From contig CALAJV010000003.1 of the NCBI GenBank assembly GCA_937922805.1, positions 62,001 through 126,000 on the forward strand: DNA of 64,000 nucleotides, in the 5' to 3' direction. Of the stretch, positions 1 through 8,882 are shown one piece after another (position 1 is the first letter of the stretch; each line of letters starts with the position of its first letter). The notes beneath the pieces are model-generated. The model saw nothing but the letters and a program-made list of their open reading frames with translations, did no database searches and had not been told where the DNA came from. Source of the DNA: an uncultured Acidimicrobiales bacterium. Lineage in GTDB: Bacteria > Actinomycetota > Acidimicrobiia > Acidimicrobiales > SZUA-35. Made by a program: the position numbers and the translations under genes.

Positions 1-2
1 AT

Positions 3-413
3 GCTCGGCTGTATTTCATGATCGCCGGGTCGTGGCACTTCATCGATGAGACATTCTCGTCGGCGTCAGTGGAAGGACCGAGTCGCGATGAGTTGGCCCG
101 AGAACTGCAAGATCTGGTCGGCGTCACGGTAGATGGCGACATCGGGCCTCGGAGCAAAGCCGCCTTGAACGCTAACTGGCTCGGTCGACCTGCCCGATTC
201 GATTCTTCCTTCGCTGATCGATTGGTTAACAACGAGGAGTTGGTGTCCTGGGCCCAGGGGCGCATTACTGCTCAAGGGGGCCCGGCACTAACCGTTGACG
301 GCAACTTTGGGCCCTCAACTGACGCGGCAGTTCGATCTCACCTTGGCCGGGGTGGCGTGGTCGCTGCTGAGTCCTTTATCCGTCTGCTCGACGAGCAGCT
401 CGAAGACGTTTAA
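3..413 (+). CDS. C-terminal part of a peptidoglycan-binding-like protein (truncated by window edge)
   Basis: The frame is open to the left edge (codons before the first ATG at 18 read A-R-L-Y-F), so the true start probably lies outside the window. The visible ~137 residues hold two short copies of a motif of the form VDGDIGP..KAAL and VDGNFGP..DAAV. This is the signature of PG_binding_1-like domains that attach secreted hydrolases to murein. No catalytic domain is visible in the part present. The gene converges with clpX, with a hairpin between them. The function of the missing N-terminus is unknown; a cell-wall hydrolase or a DUF1906-type glycosidase would fit but is a guess. Confidence 0.6.
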   Translation, partial: ARLYFMIAGSWHFIDETFSSASVEGPSRDELARELQDLVGVTVDGDIGPRSKAALNANWLGRPARFDSSFADRLVNNEELVSWAQGRITAQGGPALTVDGNFGPSTDAAVRSHLGRGGVVAAESFIRLLDEQLEDV

Positions 414-460
414 CCAGCGTTCGGTTCGGGACAGTGAAGCTCGTCCGAGGCCCGCAGATT

Positions 461-483
461 GAGCGACTCGGGTTGAGTCGTTC
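461..483. terminator. Hairpin between convergent genes
   Basis: GAGCGACTC (461-469) pairs with GAGTCGTTC (475-483), allowing one G-U pair, around a 5-base loop. It is nested inside a wider inverted pair (423-429 with 491-497). It sits between the stops of the left-edge gene and clpX. There is no clear T-tract, so its terminator role is inferred from position. Confidence 0.45.
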
Positions 484-501
484 TCTACGGCCGAACCCTA
501 G

Positions 502-1764
502 CTAGGAAGCAGCTCGATCTTGGCTTTCGCTGCGGGTAAGCAGTGTTGGCGCTTCGCCTTCAAGCACAACCTTGGCGTTAAGCACACAACGTCCCACATC
601 TTCTCGGCTTGGAATGTCGTACATGACGTCAAGCAACGTTTCTTCCATGATTGCCCGCAAGCCCCGGGCGCCGATCCCACGTTCTAACGCTTGGTCGGCG
701 ATGGCGTCGAGGGCATCATCGGTGAATTCAAGCTCGACGTCTTCCATCTCGAAGAACTTTTGATACTGCTTCGTCAGTGCGTTCTTCGGCTCGGTCAGGA
801 TTTGAACTAGAGCGTCTTTGCTCAGCTTAGTTACAGTGCCGAGGACTGGGAGCCGACCGACAAGCTCAGCTATGAGGCCGAACCTGAGCAAATCTTCCGG
901 CTTGATTTCGGCATATAGATCGTCGACCGTTTTGGTCTCCTCGATCGCATCAGTGCTGAAACCGACTGATCGGGTGCCGAGTCGGCCTTCGATGATTTGT
1001 TCGATCCCAGCGAAAGCGCCGCCACAAATGAACAATATGTTGGCAGTGTCGATCTGGATGAAGTCTTGGTGGGGATGCTTTCGCCCCCCTTGAGGTGGGA
1101 CCGACGCTACGGTTCCTTCCAAGATCTTAAGCAACGCTTGTTGCACACCTTCACCGGATACGTCTCGGGTAATCGATGGGTTCTCGCTTTTGCGAGCTAC
1201 TTTGTCGATCTCATCAATGTAGATGATGCCGGTTTCGGCTCGCTTCACGTCAAAGTCAGCCGCTTGAATCAGCTTCAGGAGAATGTTCTCAACGTCTTCG
1301 CCGACATAGCCTGCTTCGGTAAGCGCTGTGGCATCGGCGATAGCGAACGGAACGTTCAACATCCGAGCGAGCGTTTGAGCCAGAAGCGTTTTACCAGAAC
1401 CGGTTGGCCCGATCAGCAAAATGTTCGACTTCGCCAGCTCGACGTCGTTAGTACCAGCGGTGGCGGCACCAAATTGAATTCGCTTGTAGTGGTTGTATAC
1501 CGCTACTGACAGAATTTTCTTGGCATCGTTTTGGCCAACAATGTACTCGTCGAGAAACTCTCGAATCTCGCGAGGCTTGGCCATCTCTTCGAAACTGAGC
1601 TCAGTTCCTTCAGCCAATTCCTCTTCAATGATCTCATTGCAAAGATCGATACATTCATCGCAGATGTAGACGCCAGGACCAGCAATCAGCTTTTTGACCT
1701 GCTTCTGCGATTTACCGCAGAAAGAGCATTTCAGTAACTCGCCGCCTTCACCAAACTTTGCCAC
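502..1764 (-). CDS. clpX: ATP-dependent Clp protease ATP-binding subunit ClpX
   Basis: Hexameric AAA+ unfoldase that feeds proteins into ClpP in the cytoplasm. The 420 residues match the usual family length. An N-terminal zinc-binding domain has Cys13, Cys16, Cys35 and Cys38. Walker A is GPTGSGKT at 119-126, and a Walker B IIYIDEID lies near residue 180. The pore loop GYVG and the sensor region RDVSGEGVQ are present. The start is GTG. It lies 19 bases downstream of clpP in the order tig-clpP-clpX, so co-transcription with clpP is likely. The C-terminal tail is short and Ser/Arg-rich. Confidence 0.97.
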   Translation of the reverse strand: MAKFGEGGELLKCSFCGKSQKQVKKLIAGPGVYICDECIDLCNEIIEEELAEGTELSFEEMAKPREIREFLDEYIVGQNDAKKILSVAVYNHYKRIQFGAATAGTNDVELAKSNILLIGPTGSGKTLLAQTLARMLNVPFAIADATALTEAGYVGEDVENILLKLIQAADFDVKRAETGIIYIDEIDKVARKSENPSITRDVSGEGVQQALLKILEGTVASVPPQGGRKHPHQDFIQIDTANILFICGGAFAGIEQIIEGRLGTRSVGFSTDAIEETKTVDDLYAEIKPEDLLRFGLIAELVGRLPVLGTVTKLSKDALVQILTEPKNALTKQYQKFFEMEDVELEFTDDALDAIADQALERGIGARGLRAIMEETLLDVMYDIPSREDVGRCVLNAKVVLEGEAPTLLTRSESQDRAAS

Positions 1765-1783
1765 TAGAAGTTAGCCCCCCGGC

Positions 1784-2479
1784 CTATGAGTCCACAGCGC
1801 GTATCGCACCGCTGGAGTCGACAGCGTTCCGCTCTTCGATTACTTCATCAATGATGCCGTATTCTTTCGCTTCACGTGCGGTCATCACGAAATCTCGGTC
1901 AGTATCTTCTGAGATTTTTTCGGTTGTTTGACCAGTGTGATCGGCCAGAACCTTCTCAAGGCCCTGCTTTAGGCGCTCAATCTCGTTGGCGGCGATCTCT
2001 AGATCTGATACTTGGCCTTGGGCTCCGGTATAAGGCTGATGGAGCAAGATTCGGGCATTTGGCAGTGCGAGCCGCTTACCTGGGGCTCCCGCTGCTAGCA
2101 GAATGGCAGCTGCTGAGGCTGCTTGCCCGAAGCAAATCGTGGCTACATCCGGCCGAATATAAGACATGGTGTCGTATATGGCGAACATGGCGTTCACGTC
2201 ACCGCCCGGACTATTGATGTACATCGCAATGTCGCGGTCGGGGTTATTCGACTCTAGGTGTAACAGCTCAGCGCAAATCAAGTTTGCGATCTGGTCGTTA
2301 ATCGGTGTTCCCAAAAACAAGATGTTGTCTTTGAGAAGGTAAGAGAAAAGATCCCATGAACGCTCGCCCTTGGGCGTATCTTCGATCACGGCTGGTACAA
2401 AGGCGCTCTGGACCGGGTTCGCCAATGGCGACCCTGGACTGTTTGGTGGTTGTCCGAACGATGGTGGTAAATGGCTCAA
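1784..2479 (-). CDS. clpP: ATP-dependent Clp protease proteolytic subunit ClpP
   Basis: Serine peptidase of the S14 family, forming the proteolytic barrel that works with ClpX. The catalytic triad can be read as Ser122 (in GQAASAA), His147 (LLHQP) and Asp196 (DTDRD), with family spacing. At 231 residues it is a little longer than E. coli ClpP because of a Pro/Ser-rich N-terminal extension of about 35 residues, which may be removed by processing. The start appears to be TTG at 2479, with AGAGGA upstream inside the end of tig; the tig stop is only 3 bases away, so translation is probably coupled. Only one clpP is seen here, whereas many actinobacteria have two. Confidence 0.96.
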   Translation of the reverse strand: MSHLPPSFGQPPNSPGSPLANPVQSAFVPAVIEDTPKGERSWDLFSYLLKDNILFLGTPINDQIANLICAELLHLESNNPDRDIAMYINSPGGDVNAMFAIYDTMSYIRPDVATICFGQAASAAAILLAAGAPGKRLALPNARILLHQPYTGAQGQVSDLEIAANEIERLKQGLEKVLADHTGQTTEKISEDTDRDFVMTAREAKEYGIIDEVIEERNAVDSSGAIRAVDS

Positions 2480-2482
2480 GTG

Positions 2483-3826
2483 CTAATCCTCTTCAAAATC
2501 TTCTTCGGGCAGTTCTAGCGCATCTGGACTGATTTGTTGGCCATCCTCATCAACAACTGTGGTTTGCTCAACTAACCAATCCAGCGTTTTCGTCTTCAAT
2601 AGATCGGCACGAACAGCTGGCAACTGACCTCCGGCGATCAAATCGGCCTTTACCTCTTCAAGCGGTCGATCGAACTGATCAGCCACTTTGTCGAACTCGT
2701 CAGCTATCTCTTCATCGGTAACTTCTAATGATTCTTGCGTAGCAATGGCCCTCAATGCCAAGTCGAGCTTGGAAGCAGTTTTCGCTCCCGACCTTAGCTC
2801 GGCGATCATCGAACCCTGATCTTGGCCACTGAACTGCATGTATTGCTCGAATGACAGGCCTTGAGCTTGAAGCCGCATTGCCATATCTTGAACACGGTTT
2901 TCGACTTCGCCTTCGATCATTGCTTCGGGAACGTCGTCTTCGCTGACTAGCTCGGCCACAGTTTCGGCGACCTTGTTGCGTCGAGCAGTGTGACCTTGTA
3001 CTTTGCGGGATTTCTCCATCTTTTCCCGATAATCGGCCCGCAGGGCGTCGAGGGTTTCAAATTCAGAGTTTTCTTTGACCCACTCATCGGTGGGTTCGGG
3101 CAGGACCGCTTCTTGTATTTCAGTTACCTTGATCGAAAACTGCAGCGGTTCAGCTTCGTCTTCGGCCGGATGATCGGCGCTGAAGCTCAGCTCATCGCCA
3201 GCGCTTGCTCCCTCGAGGTGCTCATCGATCTCAGCGATTCCGGTGGCGCCGCTGCCGACCTCGTAAACGTAGTCGTCGGCGGTCATGCCGGGGACGGATT
3301 CGCCTTCGTGCTCAGCGGCAATGTTGACCACCGCTCGATCACCCTTGGCTGCCGCCCGATCGACCGTTTCCAATTCAGAGAATTGTTGCCGCATTCGGTC
3401 TACTGCTTCATCAACGTCATCTTCGGAGACATAGACTTTGGGGATTTCTACTTCGAGACCGGTGTATCCCTCGACTGTGACAGCGGGGCGAACCTCGACC
3501 ACGGCATCAAAGGAGACCGGCCCGGACTCCATGCCATCGGTGATGTCGATCTCGGGTGGAGCGATGACATCTACCTCATGCTCTTTAACTGCTTCGGAGT
3601 AATAGTTCGGAAGCGCAGCTCGAAATGCTTCGTCGCGGGCATGTTCTTGCCCGATATGAGCTTCGAGCACTTTGCGAGGTGCTTTCCCCTGCCGGAAACC
3701 GGGCAGCTTGACCTGACCAGCTAACTTGGAGAAAGCGACATCGAGATCTTTTTCGAACTCGGCTTCCTCTACCTCGACCATGACTTTTACTTTGTTGCCC
3801 TCTAGCGGCTCAACGGTTGATTTCAC
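2483..3826 (-). CDS. tig: Trigger factor, ribosome-associated chaperone and prolyl isomerase
   Basis: Binds near the ribosomal exit tunnel and shields nascent chains. The N-terminal ribosome-docking signature GFRQGKAP lies near residues 42-50. The FKBP-like region (about 155-240) is diverged and acidic. A helical C-terminal chaperone domain follows, then an acidic tail. The length of 447 residues is typical. The start is GTG at 3826. There is no Shine-Dalgarno sequence, but TACACT sits at -13 to -8, as in other apparently leaderless genes of this window. It is first in the tig-clpP-clpX block. Confidence 0.95.
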   Translation of the reverse strand: MKSTVEPLEGNKVKVMVEVEEAEFEKDLDVAFSKLAGQVKLPGFRQGKAPRKVLEAHIGQEHARDEAFRAALPNYYSEAVKEHEVDVIAPPEIDITDGMESGPVSFDAVVEVRPAVTVEGYTGLEVEIPKVYVSEDDVDEAVDRMRQQFSELETVDRAAAKGDRAVVNIAAEHEGESVPGMTADDYVYEVGSGATGIAEIDEHLEGASAGDELSFSADHPAEDEAEPLQFSIKVTEIQEAVLPEPTDEWVKENSEFETLDALRADYREKMEKSRKVQGHTARRNKVAETVAELVSEDDVPEAMIEGEVENRVQDMAMRLQAQGLSFEQYMQFSGQDQGSMIAELRSGAKTASKLDLALRAIATQESLEVTDEEIADEFDKVADQFDRPLEEVKADLIAGGQLPAVRADLLKTKTLDWLVEQTTVVDEDGQQISPDALELPEEDFEED

Positions 3827-4021
3827 CCTAAGAAGTGTACCTATGAACAGAGACAGCGAGACGAGGTATCAGAGACTCTAGAACTCTGGGGTTGATCGAG
3901 AGGTTAGACAACCAACAGGCGGGGCACGCCGGAACAGCTACATCTGCTACCAATCAGCAGTAGGTGATCGAATCTGGCAAGCACTGGCCGACACCGCAGA
4001 GACGCCGGTTTGATAGGCGGC

Positions 4022-5134
4022 CTATCGTTGGTTCCGAATATCTGGCCCTGCTATCACGCATCCCCTGGCCCCCATATCAACCCGGCCTGGACACCAGTTT
4101 TCGTCACCAGCGTTGTTAGCTGGCCCGTTGCCACAGTTTATGTCGTTGTAAATGGCATCGGCTCGACCAATACCAGGCCCGTTCTGTGACGCCTGAATTT
4201 GCCGGGCCGACACGCCGTTCAAGCTCAGGTCGCCAGCTCCATGATCAAAGCTGCTGGCCACGTAGCACCGGTTCTGATACGAGTAGGAGTCGGCCCACGA
4301 CTGACCACCGGGTGATTTTGTTGGTACTGCTATTCCCAGTGTCTTGTATTGGGTCCTTGCCGACGCCGGCTCAGCAGCAGCCGGAGCTGTAGGCACCGAT
4401 CGCTCTGGAGCAGGCTCAGCAGCTGGAGCTGATCGTGCCTGGTCTTGCTGGGACGATTGCTGTTCAAGAATCGACTGAGCGACCTGCTCTCGCTCGGCAG
4501 CCGAAAGTTCCTGCAACCTAGCTACAAAATCTTGCTGCTGCTCGGGGGCCATCTGCGTCAACACGCTAACAAAAATCTCCTGCTGCTGTTCGACTGACAA
4601 CCCAGATGTCGGCTGACTGGACTGGGCAGGCGCTGACTGAGCTGGAGCCGCTGTTCGTTGAACCGGAGCGGACGACTGTTGCTGTTCAAGAATCGACTGG
4701 GCGACCTGCTCTCGCTCAGCAGCCGAAATTTCCTGCAACCTAGCGACAAAATCTTGCTGCTGCTCGGGGGCCATCTGCGTCAACACGCTAACAAAAATCT
4801 CTTGCTGCTGTTCGACCGACAATCCGGGACTGCTAGCGCTCGGTTGTTGAGGCTGATTTGCCTTGACCGACGATCGCTTATCTCCGCCCGGGCTGTTGGA
4901 CCCGATTTGCTCGCTAGAACAAACCCATCTGCCACCTAGGGGATCGCAATCTATCCTCGGCGCTCGACAGTTTTGGCTGTAAGCCGCTTTTGCCGAGCTC
5001 AACGAAGAGCCCGCAGCTTGACAACGTTCAGATGCCTCGGATTGTGACGAGTTCAAAGCAAACAGTGCCGCTACGCAAGCGAGCACCAAGCCAAGAACCA
5101 CCATATAACGGTTACAACGAATCGCTTCTACCAC
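4022..5134 (-). CDS. Secreted or membrane-anchored protein with duplicated 49-residue module
   Basis: Not recognised as a named family. I chose the GTG at 5134 because GGGAG lies 6 bases upstream and the product then opens with a basic stretch and a hydrophobic segment typical of a signal peptide or anchor; an ATG at 5104 is the alternative. After a short Cys-containing region come two almost identical 49-residue helical modules (GLSVEQQQEIF...ILEQQ), separated by an Ala/Pro/Gln linker. A second Ala/Pro linker leads to a Cys-containing C-terminal domain (Cys in NRCYV, DINCGN, NWCPG, RGCV). That layout suggests an exported protein with disulfides. Gln-rich modules of this kind could mediate self-association; this is inference. 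Confidence 0.7.
   Translation of the reverse strand: MVEAIRCNRYMVVLGLVLACVAALFALNSSQSEASERCQAAGSSLSSAKAAYSQNCRAPRIDCDPLGGRWVCSSEQIGSNSPGGDKRSSVKANQPQQPSASSPGLSVEQQQEIFVSVLTQMAPEQQQDFVARLQEISAAEREQVAQSILEQQQSSAPVQRTAAPAQSAPAQSSQPTSGLSVEQQQEIFVSVLTQMAPEQQQDFVARLQELSAAEREQVAQSILEQQSSQQDQARSAPAAEPAPERSVPTAPAAAEPASARTQYKTLGIAVPTKSPGGQSWADSYSYQNRCYVASSFDHGAGDLSLNGVSARQIQASQNGPGIGRADAIYNDINCGNGPANNAGDENWCPGRVDMGARGCVIAGPDIRNQR
4457..4825 (-). repeat. Two 147-bp near-identical direct repeats inside one gene
   Basis: Copies lie at 4679-4825 and 4457-4603, separated by 75 bases. By eye they differ at under ten positions, mostly synonymous, so the duplication is recent or maintained by conversion. Each encodes one 49-residue module of the flanking gene. 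Confidence 0.9.
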
Positions 5135-5396
5135 TAGAGTCTCCCACCAAACAGACTTTTGAAGGCCAACATTCGACCTTGTTAGATACCCACCCGTCGC
5201 TTTATCAAGCGAACAACTGGCAGGATACCTCAGACAAATGCATCTGTCCAAGATCCCTTAGATCCCTGGCTGGGCTGCTCGTCCCGAACAAACGTCAAAC
5301 TAGCTGAAATAACGCACCCAGATGGGTTCAACATCAGCTAGAGTGTGGGCTGCAAGAAATTGCCGTGAGCAATTGCGGCAATTTGTACAAATGGAA

Positions 5397-5474
5397 CGGG
5401 ATGTGGCGCAGCTTGGCTAGCGCACCTGCTTTGGGAGCAGGGGGCCGAGAGTTCGAATCTCTCCATCCCGACCA
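5397..5474 (+). tRNA. tRNA-Pro (anticodon UGG)
   Basis: The acceptor stem CGGGATG pairs with CATCCCG. The anticodon stem CCTGC/GCAGG encloses the loop TTTGGGA with anticodon TGG. The T arm GAGAG-TTCGAAT-CTCTC is perfect. The discriminator A is followed by an encoded CCA (5472-5474). A TTGCCG and a TGTACA about 18 bases apart just upstream could be its promoter, overlapping a 9-bp inverted repeat (5357-5384). Confidence 0.95.
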
Positions 5475-5500
5475 TTTAAGAACTTCTCAGCGAGTTCACT

Positions 5501-5543
5501 CCCGATGCGGCAGCACGAAAGTTCAAATCTCCCAACCCAACCA
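5501..5543 (+). repeat. Degenerate copy of tRNA-Pro sequence, mainly its 3' end
   Basis: Bases 5519-5543 align with the T arm, acceptor 3' strand and CCA of the tRNA-Pro 3' end (5449-5474), with about five differences and one gap. The preceding GATGCGGCAGCA resembles the tRNA 5' part. The anticodon arm is missing, so it cannot be a working tRNA. It may be an eroded tandem tRNA or an old attachment-site repeat. No integrase is seen nearby. Confidence 0.45.
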
Positions 5544-5683
5544 AACGCGACCACTGTCGCCATCCAGCGCCACGGTCAGGCCGCCGGGCGACGGACGGGC
5601 GGTGCTCGCCACTCATAGCAGCCAACTCCGCCCGACCCACCTGCGACCGATCCCCGTCCGGTCCCGGCGCCCTGCGACCGTGG

Positions 5684-7828
5684 CTACTGTCTCTCGACCG
5701 AACCAATGTCGCAACCGGCCCCGATCGGACGGGTCCGACCGCGACTGTCGGTGTCTGGGCAAGGGTACAAGCTGGCACTTTGCGACGATCCCCCATCGAG
5801 CGCCGGGCTCGACGAACTGATCATCCGGTAGTGCCGGTGGTCCCAAACCCATTTCGCTCCGAGGTGAGCATCGAGCGGCGCCCCTTCCGTCCCGTGCTCG
5901 ATCCAGGCGGTAGTTCCCCAGCTGTAATCACCAAAGTCGCAGTTACTATTCAGCACGCCGACCACGTTGTTGCGGTAGGACTTGAAGTCGTATTGATCTG
6001 GGCTGTAGCAATCCGGTGCGTGGAGGGGATCACCAGCCGACCAGCCGTCGGTATTGTCAGCCATAATCGAACTGGCCATGTAGGCCCAACCAGTGTTGTA
6101 CAACCCACCGCCGACTCGATGGCTCTGGGGCGGAGCAAAGCTGGTGCCAGCCTCGTTGTGAGCGACGGTAGCGAATGACAGGTGCAAGTTACCTTTGCGT
6201 TCGGTTGTGTGATGGTTCTCGATTCCGCCAGCGATAGCCAGAGCTTCGTTGTCGATGACCGACGAGTTCTCGATCCGCATCGTTCCGCCAACGTTAGATA
6301 GACCGCCGCCACGCACCGCGAGATTGTCGAAAATCGAGCTATGGCGAATAGTGACATTTCCTCGGAGATTGTAGATGCCACCTCCCCGCTGAGTTATTCC
6401 CCCGCCTGTGATTCCATCTTCCGGAGTGCCCGCGATGTTGTCCCGGATAGCGCTCGACGTCAGCGTCAAATCGCCGCCCCGCTGAAGATAGACGCCACCT
6501 CCGTAGTTGGCTTGACTTTCGCGAATCACGCTGTTCGACATCTGGACAAGGGCGTCATTGTCAATCCACATCGCTCCACCTCGACCGGTCGCCCCAGCCT
6601 GACCTTGGGTTAGGTCGAGGTCTCCGAGATTTACGATGTGGTCATCAGTGACATAGAAAATTCGAGAGTTGCCCCCGGCGTCGACAACGGCTCGATGACC
6701 GTGGCCGATTAGGTCGACACCGTCGTTTATCGAGACCTGACCCTTAGACAGCTCAAAGGGTCCTTTGGCCGAGTCGATGAGAATGGACTGCCGGCCTGGC
6801 AGAGCGTTCGCCTCCTCCACCGCGGCACGCAGAGTGCAGCCGGCCAGCGGGAACCAGTCTGGGATGTACCAGTCGAGCGGGCTGTCTGGTTCGAAACGGT
6901 AGCCGCTACCGAGATCAGATATCAGCGGTGCGTCGAAGGCGTCTAATTCCTGATAGGAATTAGACGCGTCTCCCCCGGTGTCGTGTTTGTCAAACCGGTC
7001 CGGTCGCAACTCACCTAGTTCAGGAATTTTGGCTGGTATCGGTTTCGGCGGTTCGATCTTATTTGCGGCTCTGATTGTGGATAGCCGTTCGATTTGGGCC
7101 TCCGCTGACTTATTGGCCTTGGCCGCAGCAGCTCTGGTGGCTTTCGAGGATTTCTGAGGGTCGACCTCGATCGTTGAGATAACACCGCTGACAGATCCGA
7201 TCCGGCGCTCTTGATTTCGGTCGACCTTCGCTAGCTCGGCTACGTCCGGCCGCAGCTTCAACGCCCCAATCGGCAACTTCGACACTTCGACACTGGCAAG
7301 ACTTTCGGTACCAAATGGAAGCGGTCCGATGGAGCAGAATCCGTCGCCGGGGTTGAAGTCGCCAACATCTAGTGGATTCTTAACCACAAAGTCAGGCTGG
7401 TGAAGGAACAAACGGAGCACAGCTTCCGATCCGGCTGTTCCAGTAGCATCAGGCCCAGCGAAAGGTTGGGCTGATATCGTCATCCAGCCAGGAACCCGAA
7501 GCTCTGGAGCCGGATTGAAATCACCGCTGGCGTCGCCGCGCAACGCATAAGGCTCAAGATTCTCAGACGACGACGGCGCATGATCGATACTCATCAAGAC
7601 GCTATCGGTAGCGTCATTGGCCACCGCTTCGATTGAGAGGTTGCCTGGCAGCATTGGCAGACGGAGCGAAGCGTAATCATCCAGCTTGTGAAGACGCACA
7701 TCGAAATCGGAATCGATCAACCAGAACTCATACACTTCGGGCGGATCATCTGCACTTGCCGCTGTGGGCGTCACCGCAATCAATGCCGCAGCCAACAAGC
7801 TCAGCACTAGTTTCTTTACCCTCTTCAT
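5684..7828 (-). CDS. Secreted right-handed beta-helix surface protein (choice-of-anchor Q type)
   Basis: 714 residues with a clear signal peptide (KRVKK, hydrophobic core, then ASA-DD) and GGAGGGATTGAA before the ATG. Residues ~1-300 are a non-repetitive domain with an Ala/Lys helical stretch. A CTLRAAVEEAN motif (CSLREA-like) then introduces a series of beta-helix rungs rich in GGG, N and S (about 340-620), as in polymorphic outer-membrane or pectate-lyase-like folds. The end carries the GCDIGSVE motif typical of choice-of-anchor Q proteins. It is likely displayed at or released from the cell surface; substrate and role are unknown. It could be an adhesin or a polysaccharide lyase, but no catalytic residues can be assigned. 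Confidence 0.8.
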   Translation of the reverse strand: MKRVKKLVLSLLAAALIAVTPTAASADDPPEVYEFWLIDSDFDVRLHKLDDYASLRLPMLPGNLSIEAVANDATDSVLMSIDHAPSSSENLEPYALRGDASGDFNPAPELRVPGWMTISAQPFAGPDATGTAGSEAVLRLFLHQPDFVVKNPLDVGDFNPGDGFCSIGPLPFGTESLASVEVSKLPIGALKLRPDVAELAKVDRNQERRIGSVSGVISTIEVDPQKSSKATRAAAAKANKSAEAQIERLSTIRAANKIEPPKPIPAKIPELGELRPDRFDKHDTGGDASNSYQELDAFDAPLISDLGSGYRFEPDSPLDWYIPDWFPLAGCTLRAAVEEANALPGRQSILIDSAKGPFELSKGQVSINDGVDLIGHGHRAVVDAGGNSRIFYVTDDHIVNLGDLDLTQGQAGATGRGGAMWIDNDALVQMSNSVIRESQANYGGGVYLQRGGDLTLTSSAIRDNIAGTPEDGITGGGITQRGGGIYNLRGNVTIRHSSIFDNLAVRGGGLSNVGGTMRIENSSVIDNEALAIAGGIENHHTTERKGNLHLSFATVAHNEAGTSFAPPQSHRVGGGLYNTGWAYMASSIMADNTDGWSAGDPLHAPDCYSPDQYDFKSYRNNVVGVLNSNCDFGDYSWGTTAWIEHGTEGAPLDAHLGAKWVWDHRHYRMISSSSPALDGGSSQSASLYPCPDTDSRGRTRPIGAGCDIGSVERQ

Positions 7829-8016
7829 TTCAATCCCTCCAAATGTGCATTCGTAGCGTTACCACCAATGACTCTCCGAAGGTGAGGGAAATACGTTGTT
7901 CGATACGCCGTTAGTCACACTGGGCCGCTCTCTAACGAGGAGACCAAAGCGACGTTCGGTTGGAGTGTTCCTGACCCCTAACAATCTCCTAACATTTGAA
8001 GGCGAGAATCGTGAGA

Positions 8017-8805
8017 ATGATCATTGCAAAGAACAGATTGAAAAGCGGTCTGATAGTGGGGCTCGGGATCAGCATGGCGCTGGTGGCCTGCGGAACCGAC
8101 ACAGACAACGCTGCGTCGGTCTCGGCAACCGAGGCGGCGGCCGAGACCGACGCTGAAACCGGAGACACCACAACCGACAGCTCTGAGGACAGCGAGGATA
8201 GTGAATCGTCCAGTTCAGACTCGACCACAAGTTTTCAAATCGAGGTATGGGCCGACAATTGGATGGCGGTGTATGTAGACGGCGAGCTGGTCGGAGAAGA
8301 CTCTGTCCCGATCACGACCGAGCGCTCGTTCAACGCCGAGATCTTCACCTTTGAAGCGGCCTATCCGTTCACTGTTGCCATCGAGGCCAAAGACTTCAAA
8401 GAAACCGACTCCGGCATCGAATACATCGGCGAATCGAACCAGCAAATGGGAGATGGTGGAATCATCGCTCAGATAACCGACACCGCCACCGGAGCAGTGG
8501 TAGCCAGTACCGACGCATCTTGGAGTTCCCTCGTAATCCACCGGGCACCACTAAACACTGAATGTGTAAGCGATGCCGATCCTGACGCAACTTGTGAGTA
8601 TGAGATAATTGATGCGCCGTCCGACTGGACGGCCGCGGACTTCGACGACTCAGCATGGTCGACAGCAACCGAGTGGAGCGCCAGCGATGTCGACCCAAAA
8701 ATTGGCTACGACGAGATCAGCTGGGACGATTCGGCACAACTGATCTGGGGCACCGACCTCGAAATCGACAACACCATCTTGTTGCGGACCAACGTAACTA
8801 GCTGA
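8017..8805 (+). CDS. Lipoprotein with beta-sandwich (galactose-binding-like) domain
   Basis: The ATG at 8017 gives a basic N-terminus, a hydrophobic segment and a lipobox ending LVAC, so the mature protein is probably lipid-anchored outside the membrane. An acidic Asp/Glu/Ser/Thr spacer of about 45 residues follows. Then comes a ~190-residue domain with the pattern WADNWMAVYVDGELV..., WSSLVIHRAP and a paired Cys loop (CVSDADPDATC). It resembles carbohydrate-binding jelly-roll domains; the ligand is unknown. In-frame TTG (7996) and GTG (8011) codons are alternative starts. It is divergent from the beta-helix gene, with which it may share a promoter region (7829-8016). Confidence 0.7.
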   Translation: MIIAKNRLKSGLIVGLGISMALVACGTDTDNAASVSATEAAAETDAETGDTTTDSSEDSEDSESSSSDSTTSFQIEVWADNWMAVYVDGELVGEDSVPITTERSFNAEIFTFEAAYPFTVAIEAKDFKETDSGIEYIGESNQQMGDGGIIAQITDTATGAVVASTDASWSSLVIHRAPLNTECVSDADPDATCEYEIIDAPSDWTAADFDDSAWSTATEWSASDVDPKIGYDEISWDDSAQLIWGTDLEIDNTILLRTNVTS

Positions 8806-8826
8806 CAACTATCTTTGGAAGGCTTG

Positions 8827-8865
8827 GAGAAGGCGGCCTAAGACTGTTCGCTTGGCCGCCTTCTC
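8827..8865. terminator. Bidirectional terminator hairpin
   Basis: A perfect 12-bp stem, GAGAAGGCGGCC (8827-8838) with GGCCGCCTTCTC (8854-8865), encloses a 15-base loop. It lies between the convergent lipoprotein and RTX genes. The T-tract is weak on both sides. Confidence 0.75.
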
Positions 8866-8882
8866 GTAGCCGCAAGTGCAAT

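Noticed and set aside
997-1509. 170-codon plus-strand frame opposite clpX
   Set aside because: Antisense shadow of clpX with no independent support.
2990-3724. 244-codon plus-strand frame opposite tig
   Set aside because: Antisense shadow of a clearly functional trigger factor; no ribosome site or motif.
4457-4825. Direct repeats as a CRISPR array
   Set aside because: Only two copies of 147 bp, both coding in frame inside one gene; no spacer pattern and no cas genes.
5357-5384. 9-bp inverted repeat upstream of tRNA-Pro as a terminator
   Set aside because: No plus-strand gene ends there and it overlaps the likely tRNA promoter; a terminator call is not supported.
5773-5787. A 14/15 match to the TetR operator inside the beta-helix gene
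   Set aside because: It lies near the 3' end of a coding region, 21 kb from tetR, is single rather than paired, and has no start codon nearby; likely chance.
5365-5820. Open frame across tRNA-Pro
   Set aside because: It reads through the tRNA and the 3' end of the beta-helix gene, with biased composition and no recognisable motif.
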